From Pseudomonas sp. URMO17WK12:I11 (GTDB lineage: Bacteria > Pseudomonadota > Gammaproteobacteria > Pseudomonadales > Pseudomonadaceae): 64,000 bases of DNA. Location: contig NZ_VEDF01000001.1 in assembly GCF_007677725.1 (NCBI RefSeq), positions 265,457 to 329,456 of the forward strand, read 5' to 3'. Of the stretch, positions 1-8,274 are shown piece after piece. How positions within the stretch are numbered: position 1 is the first letter of the stretch; the number at the start of each line of letters is the position of its first letter. Both the position numbers and the translations under genes were made by a program. Below the pieces are notes generated by a model, which was not told the origin of the DNA, searched no databases, and was given only the letters and a program-made list of their open reading frames with translations.

Positions 1-2283
1 GGCGTAGCCGGTGAGAAAAACGATCGGTAACTGCGGATGCCGCTCGCGCGCCGCCAAGGCCAGTTGGCCACCGTTGAATTCGGGCATGGCAAAGTCGGTC
101 AGCAGCAGGTCGATGCCTGCATCGAGCAGCGCCAGGGCCTGCTCGCCGCTATGGGCCTGACGCACTTGGTAGCCATATTGGCGCAGCACATCCCCGAGCA
201 TGTCGCGTACCAGGTGATCGTCATCGACCAGCAGCACCGTGCGGTCACGGCCGCTGTCACTGATGGCCTGCAGGGCCGGCGCTGCCACCGGGTCGACCGC
301 CACCTCCTGCTTGACCGCTGGAAGGTAAACCGCCACCTGGGTGCCGTGCCCAGGCTCGGTGTCGATGCGCACGCCACCGCCGGACTGTTTGGCGAAGCCG
401 AACACCTGAGCCAGGCCAAGGCCCGAACCCTTGCCGATATCCTTGGTAGTGAAGAACGGCTCGAAGACCTTGGCCAGCACGTCGTCGCTCATACCGCAGC
501 CGGTGTCGCGAATGCTCAGCATCACGTATTCACCGGGCTCTGGATCTTCCGGGCGCTGGGCGCGAGCCTTGATGCGCGTGTTGCGCGTCGACAGGGTCAG
601 CTGTCCGCCGTCGGGCATGGCATCGCGGGCGTTGATCGCAAGATTGAGGATGATCATCTCGGTTTGGGTCGGGTCGGTCAGCGCCTGCCACAGGCTGTGA
701 TCCAGATCCAGACGCACCGAGATGTTACCGCCCAAGGTACGGCTCAACAGTTCCTCGAGGCCCGCCAGCGTGCGGTTGAGGTTCAGGGCCACCGGTTCCA
801 GGCGCTGACGACGCGAGAAGGCCAGCAGTTGGGAAGTGAGCTTGGCGCCGCGCTCGCCGGCCTCGCGAATGTGCGTCAGGCGGCTGCGGGCCTTGTCCAG
901 GTCAGCCTTGCTCAGGTCGCGTTCAAGGAAGCTGGCGCCGGTGAGAATGACGGTGAGCAGGTTGTTGAAATCGTGAGCGACGCCTGCGGTGAGCTGACCC
1001 ACGGCCTCGAGTCGCTGCATTTGTTGCAGCGCAGCCTCGATGCGCTCGCGTTCAGTGATCTGCTCGCGCAGCCGGCTGTTGGCCTCGGCCAGGCCCAGCG
1101 CGGTTTCCCGCTCGCTGGTGATGTCGCGGGCCACCACGTACAGCAGGGTGTCTTCCGGCACCACTACCCAGGATAGCCAGCGCAATTGACCACCGGCATG
1201 TTGAATGCGGCCGACGAAGCGAGCACTGGTGCGGCCGTGGGCCAAGGCGGCCAGTTCGGTGAGCAGGGCGTCCTGATCGGCCTCCGGCAGCAGGTGCAAC
1301 AACGACGCCTGGCTCAGGCGCTCGCGGGAAAACCCCAGGCTCGCTTCCCAGGCCGGATTGAGGGCCACCGGGGTCAGGTCCTTGTTGAGCACCGCGAGCA
1401 AATCCTGGGAGAGTTCCCAGGCCCGATCGCGCTCGCGGGTGCGCCGCTCCACCCGTTCACCGAGCATTTCGTTGAGCTGACGCAGCGCCTGGGTGGCCTG
1501 ACGCTGGGTATGTATGTCCTGCAGCACCCCGGAAAAGCGAATGCACCGACCTTCGACGAACTGCGACTGGCCGCTACTGAGCAGCCAGCGCGGCTCGCGA
1601 CCATCGCCTTCGGCAGTGCGGAATTCGACGCGGTAGACGCCGTCGTTGTCCGAATGCATCGCATGGTCGACCGCTTCGCGTACCTTTTCGCGATCTTCGG
1701 CGTAGATACCTTGGTAGAACACCTGCAAGCTGATCTGAGCGTCGAGTGGCAGGCCGAACAAGGTCTTGCAGCGGTCGTCCCAGACCAGCAGGTCCTGCTC
1801 GGGGCGGTAGTCCCAAGTGCCCATGCCTGCGGCATCGATGGCGATGCGTGCGCGCGCCTCTACATCGGCCAGGGCTTCCTCGGCGCGGCGCCGACGCTGA
1901 CGCTCCTGCACCTCGGTCAGCGCCCGGCGCACCGCTTTGGGCAGCAGCGGCAGGTTTTTCTTCAGCACATAATCGGTAGCGCCGAGGCGGATCATCTCCA
2001 CCGCGTGCTCTTCGCCATAGATGCCGGAAAGGAAGATGAACGGCGTATCAGGCGCCAGGCGCTGCGCGATGGCCAGCACATCGGTACCTGATGAGCCTGG
2101 CAGCACGCAGTCGCACAGAATCAGGTCGAACGTCCCCTCGTGCAGGGCACGCTCGACCCCGGTATGGTCGAACACCAGACGAGACTGCACCTGCAGCCCG
2201 CTGCGCTCCAGGCGCATCAAGGTCAGCTCGGCGTCCATCGAGCTGTCTTCGACCATCAGCAGTTTCAGCGGTGTCGGCAACAT
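1..2283 (-). CDS. Hybrid sensor histidine kinase/response regulator (partial, runs off left edge)
   Basis: Translating the minus strand from ATG at 2283 gives an open frame of 761 codons to the window edge with no stop, so the C-terminus is missing. Domains in order: an N-terminal receiver (acidic VEDSS, phospho-acceptor D58 in LILCDCVLPG), two PAS-like segments (about residues 145-265 and 290-390), a HisKA domain with H437 in VAHDFNNLL, an HATPase (N-box INARDAM, DTGCGM, GSGLGLA), and a second receiver (VDDDH, D730 in LTDFAMPEF) that is cut off just after LTGYA. It is the last gene of an apparent operon with the bacteriophytochrome and the small receiver; the gap to the receiver gene is 14 bp. 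Its N-terminal receiver could take phosphate from the phytochrome branch, which is inference. The family call is sure; the signal is unknown. Confidence 0.93.
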   Translation of the reverse strand, partial: MLPTPLKLLMVEDSSMDAELTLMRLERSGLQVQSRLVFDHTGVERALHEGTFDLILCDCVLPGSSGTDVLAIAQRLAPDTPFIFLSGIYGEEHAVEMIRLGATDYVLKKNLPLLPKAVRRALTEVQERQRRRRAEEALADVEARARIAIDAAGMGTWDYRPEQDLLVWDDRCKTLFGLPLDAQISLQVFYQGIYAEDREKVREAVDHAMHSDNDGVYRVEFRTAEGDGREPRWLLSSGQSQFVEGRCIRFSGVLQDIHTQRQATQALRQLNEMLGERVERRTRERDRAWELSQDLLAVLNKDLTPVALNPAWEASLGFSRERLSQASLLHLLPEADQDALLTELAALAHGRTSARFVGRIQHAGGQLRWLSWVVVPEDTLLYVVARDITSERETALGLAEANSRLREQITERERIEAALQQMQRLEAVGQLTAGVAHDFNNLLTVILTGASFLERDLSKADLDKARSRLTHIREAGERGAKLTSQLLAFSRRQRLEPVALNLNRTLAGLEELLSRTLGGNISVRLDLDHSLWQALTDPTQTEMIILNLAINARDAMPDGGQLTLSTRNTRIKARAQRPEDPEPGEYVMLSIRDTGCGMSDDVLAKVFEPFFTTKDIGKGSGLGLAQVFGFAKQSGGGVRIDTEPGHGTQVAVYLPAVKQEVAVDPVAAPALQAISDSGRDRTVLLVDDDHLVRDMLGDVLRQYGYQVRQAHSGEQALALLDAGIDLLLTDFAMPEFNGGQLALAARERHPQLPIVFLTGYA

Positions 2284-2297
2284 TCTTCGCGCAGGCC

Positions 2298-2759
2298 TCA
2301 GTTACCGCCACGACGGGTGAGGCGCAGCGAGCCGGGTGGCGGTTCGTTGAGCACCGCCCAGAACACCCCCAGGTCGGAAATCGCGGCGACGAACTCCTTG
2401 AACTCCACCGGTTTGACCACATAGGCGTTGACCCCTAGCTCGTAAGCGCGCAGCAGATCGGGTTCTTCACGCGAGGAGGTCAGCATCACCGTCGGAATGC
2501 TGCGCAGCTCGGGTGTGGAGCGCACCGCCTTGAGCACTTCCAGCCCGTCCACTTTCGGCAACTTGAGGTCCAGTAGCAGCACCGCAGGATTGCCATCGTC
2601 GCGATCGACGTAAGCCTTGCGGCGCAGCAGATAGTCCAGGGCATCGGCGCCGTCGCGCAGCACGATGACCTCATTGGCCAGCTGGCTGCGCTCCAGGGCC
2701 AGGAGCGTCAGCTCCAGGTCCCGGGGGTTGTCTTCGACCAGCAGGATTGGTTTGAGCAT
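2298..2759 (-). CDS. Single-domain response regulator, Rcp1-like phytochrome partner
   Basis: This 153-residue protein is a lone CheY-like receiver. Visible landmarks are the acidic pair in LLVEDNPRD, the phospho-acceptor D64 in LLLDLKLPKVDG, the conserved T/S in VMLTSS and the lysine in VVKPVEF. There is no output domain. The spacing inside the domain (DYLLRRKAY insert before the acceptor Asp) is typical of the Rcp1/phytochrome-associated receivers. Its ATG lies 15 bp after the stop of the phytochrome gene, and the stop codon overlaps a GAGG ribosome site, so the two are translationally linked. Its expected role is to take phosphate from the phytochrome kinase upstream and pass it on, perhaps into the hybrid kinase downstream; that relay is inference. 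Confidence 0.93.
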   Translation of the reverse strand: MLKPILLVEDNPRDLELTLLALERSQLANEVIVLRDGADALDYLLRRKAYVDRDDGNPAVLLLDLKLPKVDGLEVLKAVRSTPELRSIPTVMLTSSREEPDLLRAYELGVNAYVVKPVEFKEFVAAISDLGVFWAVLNEPPPGSLRLTRRGGN

Positions 2760-2774
2760 TTGTATACAGGTGCC

Positions 2775-5024
2775 TCAGGTAGTTGCTTGATAGCGAGGGA
2801 GGGTGAAGTGAAAGCTGGCGCCCTGGTCGACCTGACCTTCGGCCCAGACCCGGCCATCATGGCGCTCGATGATCCGTCGCACGCTGGCAAGGCCGATCCC
2901 TGTGCCTTCGAAATCCTCCATGCGGTGCAAACGCTGGAAGACTCCGAACAGCTTGTTGGCATAGGCCATGTCGAAGCCTACGCCATTGTCGCGAATATAG
3001 ACCTCGGTCTCGGTCGGATGTTGCCGCGCGCCAATGGTAATACGCGCAGGTTCCCGACCGCGGGTGTATTTGATGGCGTTAGAAATCAGGTTGTGCAAGG
3101 CCAGGTTGATGAACGCGGGGTCGGCGATCAGCTTGGGCAGCGGTTCGACCTCCCAGATGATTTCACGGCCTTGGTAGTCGGGCGCCAGTTCCTGGCGGAT
3201 GGTATCGACCAGTGCATTGAGGTCGACGTCCGACAGGCGCAGTGCCGAGCGCCCCATCTGCGAGAAATTCAGCAGGTTGTCCACCAGGCTACCGGCGAAA
3301 TGTGCCGCTTCCTCAATGTGTTTCAGGAAACGTTTGCCACGTTCGCTCATGCCCTGGCCTTCGATTTCGCCAAGCAGCTCGGTGTAGCCGGCGATATGCC
3401 GCAAAGGCGCACGCAGGTCGTGGGACACGCTGTAGGAAAACGCCTCGAGTTCCTTGTTCGAGCGGCGCAGTTCGTTGGCCAGTTGCGCCAGCTCTTCAGC
3501 CTTGCGCAGCACGATACCCAAGACCGCGGTGCGTAATTCGACAACGCCTTCGATGACCAGCGGATCCCAAGGTTCGCAGTACCCTGAAACCCGTTCTTGC
3601 CAACGCTCGAAGCTGTGGCGCGGATTGAGCGCGCCCAGCGGGCCGATCGCCTTGTCCGGACGGCCCGCCCAATCGACCGTGCGCAGCTGCTCGCGGCGGA
3701 ACCACACCAGGTAGTGCGAATGGATCTGCGAGATGGCCACTGCCAGTACGCCCCCGACATGCGCGGCGAGCTCCGGCAGTTCAGTGATGTCACGACTGAC
3801 GTTATCGGTATGGAACACCACCTCCTCACCGCGTCGGGCCAGCCAGTGCACCAGCGCGGTCACTTGCGCAGCGGGCGGGGTATGCCCGATCAGGTCGCAA
3901 CGTTCAGCGGAAATCACCGCGGCGCCGCTGGCCCCGGCGAACGCCAGCAGCACTTCAGGCAAGTCGCAGAGGCCGTCGCTGACGCTGTCGTGGTCGGCCA
4001 TGGAGGAGATCATGCGCACGATGTGCTGGCGCAGCTCGAGCAGTTGCCGCGTCCTGGCGTGCGACTCGCGCGCTTCGATCTGCAGCGACAGTACGCTGGC
4101 CAGCAGCTCGCAGGCGGTGCGGGTGCGAAATTCCACGGCACGCGGTTGCGCATGGTGGCAGGAAATCAAACCCCAGAGCTGGCCATCGACCACGATCGAC
4201 AGCGACATCGAGGCCAAGGTGCCCATGTTGCGCATGTACTGCAGATGCACCGGCGACACGCTGCGCAGCGCCGCAAAGCTCATGTCCAGCGCCTTGCCGG
4301 TGCGTGGATTGAGTGCCGGCAGCAAGGGCGAAGGCTGGTAGCTGGCGTCTTCGATCACGCGGATGCGGCTGGTGCGGTACAGCTCGCGGGCCTGGCGCGG
4401 TATGTCGGAAGCCGGAAAGCACAAGCCCATGTAGCGCGGGTAGCCGTCATCAGCGGCCTCAGCCAGGACCTGACCGTTGCCCTCGGTGTCGAAGCGGTAG
4501 GCTTTGACCCGACCAAAGCCAGTGATGCGCTTGACCTGCACCACGCATTCCTGCAACAGCGCTTCCAGGCTGTCGGCATTGTGCACGCTGCTGACGAAAC
4601 CGCGCACCAGCGGATAGTAGTCGCCTTGATCGGGCAGGTCGGCACTCACGCGAAACGGCTCGAATTCGGCGATCAGCACGTGGTCATGGCGGTGAGTCAG
4701 CAAGCGCAGCGGCTCGCTCCAACGCGCGCCCTGGCGCAATTGAACGTCGCCAATATGAAAGGGGAACACCTCGTCAACAGGCAGCCGCTGAAGCTGACTG
4801 CGCAGGTCGAAGCTCTCGCTGACCACCTCGCCGAACGTGGCGCCTAGCAGCTCCTGCGCAGGCACCCCTAGCCAGCGCTCGACGTTTTCGCTGGCCTGGA
4901 GAATGCGCAAGTCCTGTTCATCGAGTACCAGAAGAAAGCCCTGAGGCTGGATGCTGCCGGGAACCTGGATAGGTTCCTGGGCACAGCGCTCCATGGCCGC
5001 GGCGAGCGCGTTGTCTGCAGTCAT
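2775..5024 (-). CDS. bphP: Bacteriophytochrome sensor histidine kinase
   Basis: Red/far-red photoreceptor kinase with the canonical order PAS, GAF, PHY, HisKA, HATPase. I place the start at ATG 5024 because AGGAG lies about 10 bp upstream, while the longer candidate at 5054 has no visible ribosome site. With this start the biliverdin-binding cysteine is C14 (RCAQEPIQVPG), a position usual for Pseudomonas BphPs. The GAF domain has PASDIPRQARELY and SPVHLQYMRNMG, the PHY tongue has PRHSFERW, and the phospho-accepting histidine is about H535 in SVSHDLRAPLRH. HATPase boxes (NAIKYT, DNGVGFD, GTGIGLA) follow. One oddity is IQPQG in place of the usual IQPHG after the cysteine. No heme oxygenase gene (bphO) is adjacent, so biliverdin must come from elsewhere. 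First gene of the light-sensing operon. Confidence 0.95.
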   Translation of the reverse strand: MTADNALAAAMERCAQEPIQVPGSIQPQGFLLVLDEQDLRILQASENVERWLGVPAQELLGATFGEVVSESFDLRSQLQRLPVDEVFPFHIGDVQLRQGARWSEPLRLLTHRHDHVLIAEFEPFRVSADLPDQGDYYPLVRGFVSSVHNADSLEALLQECVVQVKRITGFGRVKAYRFDTEGNGQVLAEAADDGYPRYMGLCFPASDIPRQARELYRTSRIRVIEDASYQPSPLLPALNPRTGKALDMSFAALRSVSPVHLQYMRNMGTLASMSLSIVVDGQLWGLISCHHAQPRAVEFRTRTACELLASVLSLQIEARESHARTRQLLELRQHIVRMISSMADHDSVSDGLCDLPEVLLAFAGASGAAVISAERCDLIGHTPPAAQVTALVHWLARRGEEVVFHTDNVSRDITELPELAAHVGGVLAVAISQIHSHYLVWFRREQLRTVDWAGRPDKAIGPLGALNPRHSFERWQERVSGYCEPWDPLVIEGVVELRTAVLGIVLRKAEELAQLANELRRSNKELEAFSYSVSHDLRAPLRHIAGYTELLGEIEGQGMSERGKRFLKHIEEAAHFAGSLVDNLLNFSQMGRSALRLSDVDLNALVDTIRQELAPDYQGREIIWEVEPLPKLIADPAFINLALHNLISNAIKYTRGREPARITIGARQHPTETEVYIRDNGVGFDMAYANKLFGVFQRLHRMEDFEGTGIGLASVRRIIERHDGRVWAEGQVDQGASFHFTLPRYQATT

Positions 5025-5289
5025 CGATGGAATGCTCCTGTGATCTTCTTCCATGCTTGACGCATGCGTAGGGCACCGAGAGATCGGTTGCTCTGCACAC
5101 TAACAGAATATCGGCCGTTTTGCCGGCTTATGCATCGGAGGTGCAGCAGCTGCCCGGGTTCGCTTGCAGCAAGAATTTCCTCGCCGTTACTGCTTTGTCG
5201 TTAACGCCAAAGAACGGCGCCGCGTCGCGCCCGTACGGGTGAGGGGCTGCTACCCTGAAAACACACAGTACGCCTACAAGGAATGTTCA

Positions 5290-5817
5290 GTGACGCAATG
5301 CTGGGTGGCCGCGCTGTTGGGCCTGACGTTGAGCGCCAAGGTCGTGGCGGCGGATTTTCTCGTGGAAGTGCGGGTGCTGGTGCAGCGTGGTTGCATGCTG
5401 GTCGACCAGCCCAGAGACGCCGGTGCACAGGACTTGGGTCGAATCGACCTGGGTAGCGCGGCGCGGCTGGACGGCAGCGCTGCGCCGCTCAGCGGCATGC
5501 TGGTCAATCAGCGGCCACCGCGCCTGGAGTGCAACCCTGATACCCCGTACCAGGTGCGGGTCGACGGCGGCTTGCATGGCGGCGTGGGTGAAGTGCGTTT
5601 TCTGGCCAGTGCCGACGCCAGGGCGCGGCCCATTCCCTATCGGCTGTTTCGCGATGCCGCCTGGCGCGAGCCGGTGAGGGTCGGTCAGGCACATGCCGCA
5701 CGGGTGCCAGACAGCGGCTCGGTCGAGCTGCCGTTGTACGCGCGCATCGACAAACTAGCCTGGGTGCCGCGCGCCGGGCAATACGCCGACGTGCTCAAAG
5801 TCACCGTCACCTGGTAG
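5290..5817 (+). CDS. Spore coat U family pilin subunit, first of the Csu-type operon
   Basis: SCPU-domain protein of 175 residues, taken from a GTG start at 5290 with AAGGA about 7 bp upstream. The frame is open further upstream but that extension has no signal-peptide character, whereas TQCWVAALLGLTLSAKVVAA right after the GTG is a good secretion signal. The mature part has the SCPU pattern: an early Cys (VQRGCML), a second Cys (LECNPDTPY), a G-rich beta region, IPYRLF and a C-terminal beta strand VLKVTVTW. Such proteins are pilus subunits assembled by donor-strand exchange through the chaperone and usher encoded downstream. It is the most divergent of the four pilins; whether it is a minor or major subunit cannot be told from sequence alone. 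Confidence 0.87.
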   Translation: MTQCWVAALLGLTLSAKVVAADFLVEVRVLVQRGCMLVDQPRDAGAQDLGRIDLGSAARLDGSAAPLSGMLVNQRPPRLECNPDTPYQVRVDGGLHGGVGEVRFLASADARARPIPYRLFRDAAWREPVRVGQAHAARVPDSGSVELPLYARIDKLAWVPRAGQYADVLKVTVTW

Positions 5818-5846
5818 CCCGCCGCCATGCACAAGGACGTCAGACC

Positions 5847-6383
5847 ATGAACCGCACCTCGATCCTGCTGCTCAGCCTTGGCCCCTTGCTGGTGCCCAGC
5901 AGCACCGTGCACGGCAGCACCAGCGGCTTCATTCAAGCGCGCCTGGTCATCAGCGCGGCGTGCCAGATTGAAAGCGGCGACCAACCCCCGGCCACCTTGG
6001 GCAACCCTGGCTTGATGGATTTCGGCGAGCGCGGCCCGAACTGGGATACGCCGTTGCGCACCCGGGTCGACGAGGCCGGCGGTGAAGGCAGCCTGCAGAT
6101 CAGCTGCACGCCTGAGGTCAGGGCGTTCAACGTGCGGATCAATGGTGGCCTCAATGGCGACGATGGCGTACGCCGGTTGAGTAACGGCCGGGTGATGATT
6201 CCCTACCAGCTGGCCGTCGATCCGGCGGGTAACAGCCGTTACGGCATTGGCCAGGCGCGCGCCTTCACCATCAATAGCACCGCGCAGATTCCCATCCCGA
6301 TCTACGGCGTGGTGGTGGCGCAACCACGTGCGCTGCCGGCCGGGCTGTACCGCGACACCCTGAGAGTGACCCTGGACTGGTAA
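5847..6383 (+). CDS. Spore coat U family pilin subunit
   Basis: A 178-residue SCPU protein starting at ATG 5847, 29 bp after the previous gene. Residues 1-23 form a signal peptide (MNRTSILLLSLGPLLVPSS). The mature region starts with a beta strand rich in small and hydrophobic residues (IQARLVISAACQI) that contains the first conserved cysteine; the second lies in LQISCTPE. MIPYQLAVD and a final strand LRVTLDW match the family. It should be a periplasm-exported building block of the pilus. It has a longer loop after the first cysteine (ESGDQPPATLGNPG) than the next two pilins, so it may be a specialised adaptor or minor subunit, which is inference. Confidence 0.88.
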   Translation: MNRTSILLLSLGPLLVPSSTVHGSTSGFIQARLVISAACQIESGDQPPATLGNPGLMDFGERGPNWDTPLRTRVDEAGGEGSLQISCTPEVRAFNVRINGGLNGDDGVRRLSNGRVMIPYQLAVDPAGNSRYGIGQARAFTINSTAQIPIPIYGVVVAQPRALPAGLYRDTLRVTLDW

Positions 6384-6403
6384 ATGACGCAAGGAGACCC
6401 CCG

Positions 6404-6937
6404 ATGCGAACGACTTTCACCCGCTGCATGCTCGCCGGCCTCGGACTGGCCCTGACCACGCACGCCCAGGCCGCTACGGTGACCGGGACCATCACCTCGA
6501 CCCTGACCCTGACGTCGGCTTGCCAGGTCAATGGCAGCGCCGGTACCTCTGGGCTCAATTTCGGGACCTTGAATTTCGGCACCCAGGAGGCACTGTTCAG
6601 TACCGCCAACGCCCAGGTGCTGGGCGGCGGCGGTGGCGCCATGAGCATTCTCTGCTCGGCCGGAACAGTGCCCGCGATCCGCGTGCGAGCGGGTGCCCAT
6701 GATGGTCAATCGACCGGTGGTACCCGGGCGCTGGCCGATGGTGCGGGCAATTTCGTGCCGTACGACTTCTATACCGACGCCGGACGCACCCAGCTGCTGG
6801 CCATCGACGGTACCATCACCTTGCCAACCAGCACGGGCGTGGCGCAGACCGTCAACCTGTACGGCCAGGCACGCGGCAAGGCGGGGCTGCCGGCCGGGGT
6901 GTACACCGACACGGTCGCGGTCGAGCTGACGTTCTGA
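6404..6937 (+). CDS. Spore coat U family pilin subunit, candidate major pilin
   Basis: A 177-residue SCPU protein with a clear signal peptide ending in AQA (about residue 24) and a GGAG ribosome site just before ATG 6404. The mature protein opens with TGTITSTLTLTSACQVNG, followed by LNFGTLNFGTQ, a Gly-rich turn, the second cysteine (ILCSAGTVP), NFVPYDFYTD and a C-terminal strand VAVELTF. Length and the GTLNFGTQ pattern are closest to the CsuA/B-like main subunits I know, so it could be the shaft pilin. It sits 20 bp after the previous pilin and only 3 bp before the next. Confidence 0.88.
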   Translation: MRTTFTRCMLAGLGLALTTHAQAATVTGTITSTLTLTSACQVNGSAGTSGLNFGTLNFGTQEALFSTANAQVLGGGGGAMSILCSAGTVPAIRVRAGAHDGQSTGGTRALADGAGNFVPYDFYTDAGRTQLLAIDGTITLPTSTGVAQTVNLYGQARGKAGLPAGVYTDTVAVELTF

Positions 6938-6940
6938 GCC

Positions 6941-7444
6941 ATGCGCAGCGCAGTGCGCAGCTGTCTGGTCAGTGCCGGCGTATTGTTCGTAGCGCCGCTG
7001 GACGCCGCGACCACCAGCACCTTTCAGGTCAGCGCGCAGGTCGTCGCCGGCTGCCTGGTGGTCGGGGCCGCGAGCCAATACGGCGTGCTCAATTACGGCA
7101 CGCAGTCGGCGTTGTCCACCGGCATCCTCAGCACCGCTCTGGGAGGCTCCACAGTGACTTTCCAGTGCACCCCTGGGGTGGCCTTGAGCATGAGCCTGGA
7201 CGGTGGCCAGAACAGCGCCAGCGGTACCCGTAATCTCAGGCGCAGCGGCGCTAGCCAGGTGCTCGCCTACCAGCTCTACCGGGATGCGGCCTACAGCCAG
7301 GCGCTGGGCATCGGCCAGAGCGTGGCAGTCAGCTACAGCGATGCAGCGACGATCAAGCTGCCGGTGTACGGTCGCACTCAATTACCCGGCAACCTGCCGG
7401 CGGGCACTTACACCGACGTCGTGCAGGTCACGGTGACCTGGTAG
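6941..7444 (+). CDS. Spore coat U family pilin subunit
   Basis: SCPU protein of 167 residues whose ATG at 6941 comes 3 bp after the stop of the preceding pilin, so the two are almost certainly co-translated. Signal peptide residues 1-21 (AGVLFVAPLDA). The mature part has SAQVVAGCLVVG with the first cysteine, YGVLNYGTQ, VTFQCTPG with the second, QVLAYQLYRDA and the closing VVQVTVTW. It resembles the neighbouring pilin at 6404 in these motifs, which suggests gene duplication inside the operon. Role: subunit of the surface fibre. Confidence 0.88.
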   Translation: MRSAVRSCLVSAGVLFVAPLDAATTSTFQVSAQVVAGCLVVGAASQYGVLNYGTQSALSTGILSTALGGSTVTFQCTPGVALSMSLDGGQNSASGTRNLRRSGASQVLAYQLYRDAAYSQALGIGQSVAVSYSDAATIKLPVYGRTQLPGNLPAGTYTDVVQVTVTW

Positions 7445-7485
7445 GCGGCCTGGTGGCCAATCAACATCGAACCAAGGAGGGTGGC

Positions 7486-8262
7486 ATGGCGGTACGGGCA
7501 ACGTGGGCACACGCACTGATCGGGCTGTTGCTGTTGGCGAGCGTGCCGGCGCAGGCGGCCACTTCGGTGCTCATCTGGCCGATCGATCCGGTGCTCGAGG
7601 CCGATCAGAAAGCCGGCGCCCTGTGGCTGGAAAATCGCGGCACGGCGCCTGCCAGTCTGCAAGTCCGGGTATTCGCCTGGCGCCAGGGTGACTACCAGGA
7701 GCAGTACCAGGCGCAGCGCGAAATCATCGGCAGCCCGCCGGTGGCGACTATCGCGCCGGGCCAGAAGCAACTGATTCGCTTGACCCGCACTGGCAGCTCA
7801 CCCGTGGGTCAGGAACAGGCCTACCGCATCATCATCGATGAGATTCCTTCGCCCGTGCCGGATGCCTCCGACAGCCAAGGCACGTCTGCGGCCATCCGCC
7901 TGCAGATGCGCTATTCGGTGCCGCTGTTCGTCTACGGTGAGGGCCTATGGGGCAAGGCTGACCCACAGGGGCGACGCAATGTCGACGGTATCGGCAAGCC
8001 GCAGCTGAGCTGGCGGCCCGTCACGGTGCAGGGCAAACCCTATGTTGAAATGCGTAACAGCGGCCCCGTGCATGCCCGCCTGACCGATGTCGTGGTGCAG
8101 CAAGACGCCCAGGCCAAACCGCTGGCCGAGGGCTTGCTGGGGTATGTCTTGCCAGGTGCCAGCATGCGCTGGCCTGCACCGGTGGCGGCGAATCCTGGCA
8201 GTGTGCTCAAGGGCAGGGTGAACGGGCAGCAAGCGCCCGAGGCCATTCGCCAAGGGCAGTGA
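7486..8262 (+). CDS. csuC: Periplasmic pilus chaperone, Csu type
   Basis: A 258-residue PapD-like chaperone. The start is ATG 7486, which has a strong AAGGAGG 5 bp upstream; an in-frame GTG at 7453 would only add a non-secretory tail. Signal peptide to about residue 24 (VPAQA), then the N-terminal Ig-like domain with SVLIWPIDPVLEADQKAGALW, the long F1-G1 stretch (PVATIAPGQKQLIRLTR) and QEQAYRIIIDEIP, the signature of archaic chaperones. The C-terminal Ig domain holds LSWRPVTV and VEMRNSGPVHARLTD. It should complete the fold of each SCPU subunit in the periplasm and hand it to the usher encoded next. Confidence 0.93.
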   Translation: MAVRATWAHALIGLLLLASVPAQAATSVLIWPIDPVLEADQKAGALWLENRGTAPASLQVRVFAWRQGDYQEQYQAQREIIGSPPVATIAPGQKQLIRLTRTGSSPVGQEQAYRIIIDEIPSPVPDASDSQGTSAAIRLQMRYSVPLFVYGEGLWGKADPQGRRNVDGIGKPQLSWRPVTVQGKPYVEMRNSGPVHARLTDVVVQQDAQAKPLAEGLLGYVLPGASMRWPAPVAANPGSVLKGRVNGQQAPEAIRQGQ

Positions 8263-8274
8263 GCTCGGCGCTGA

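Noticed and set aside
37..1176. A 379-codon plus-strand frame at the left edge
   Set aside because: Lies opposite the hybrid kinase, whose kinase and receiver boxes are intact on the minus strand.
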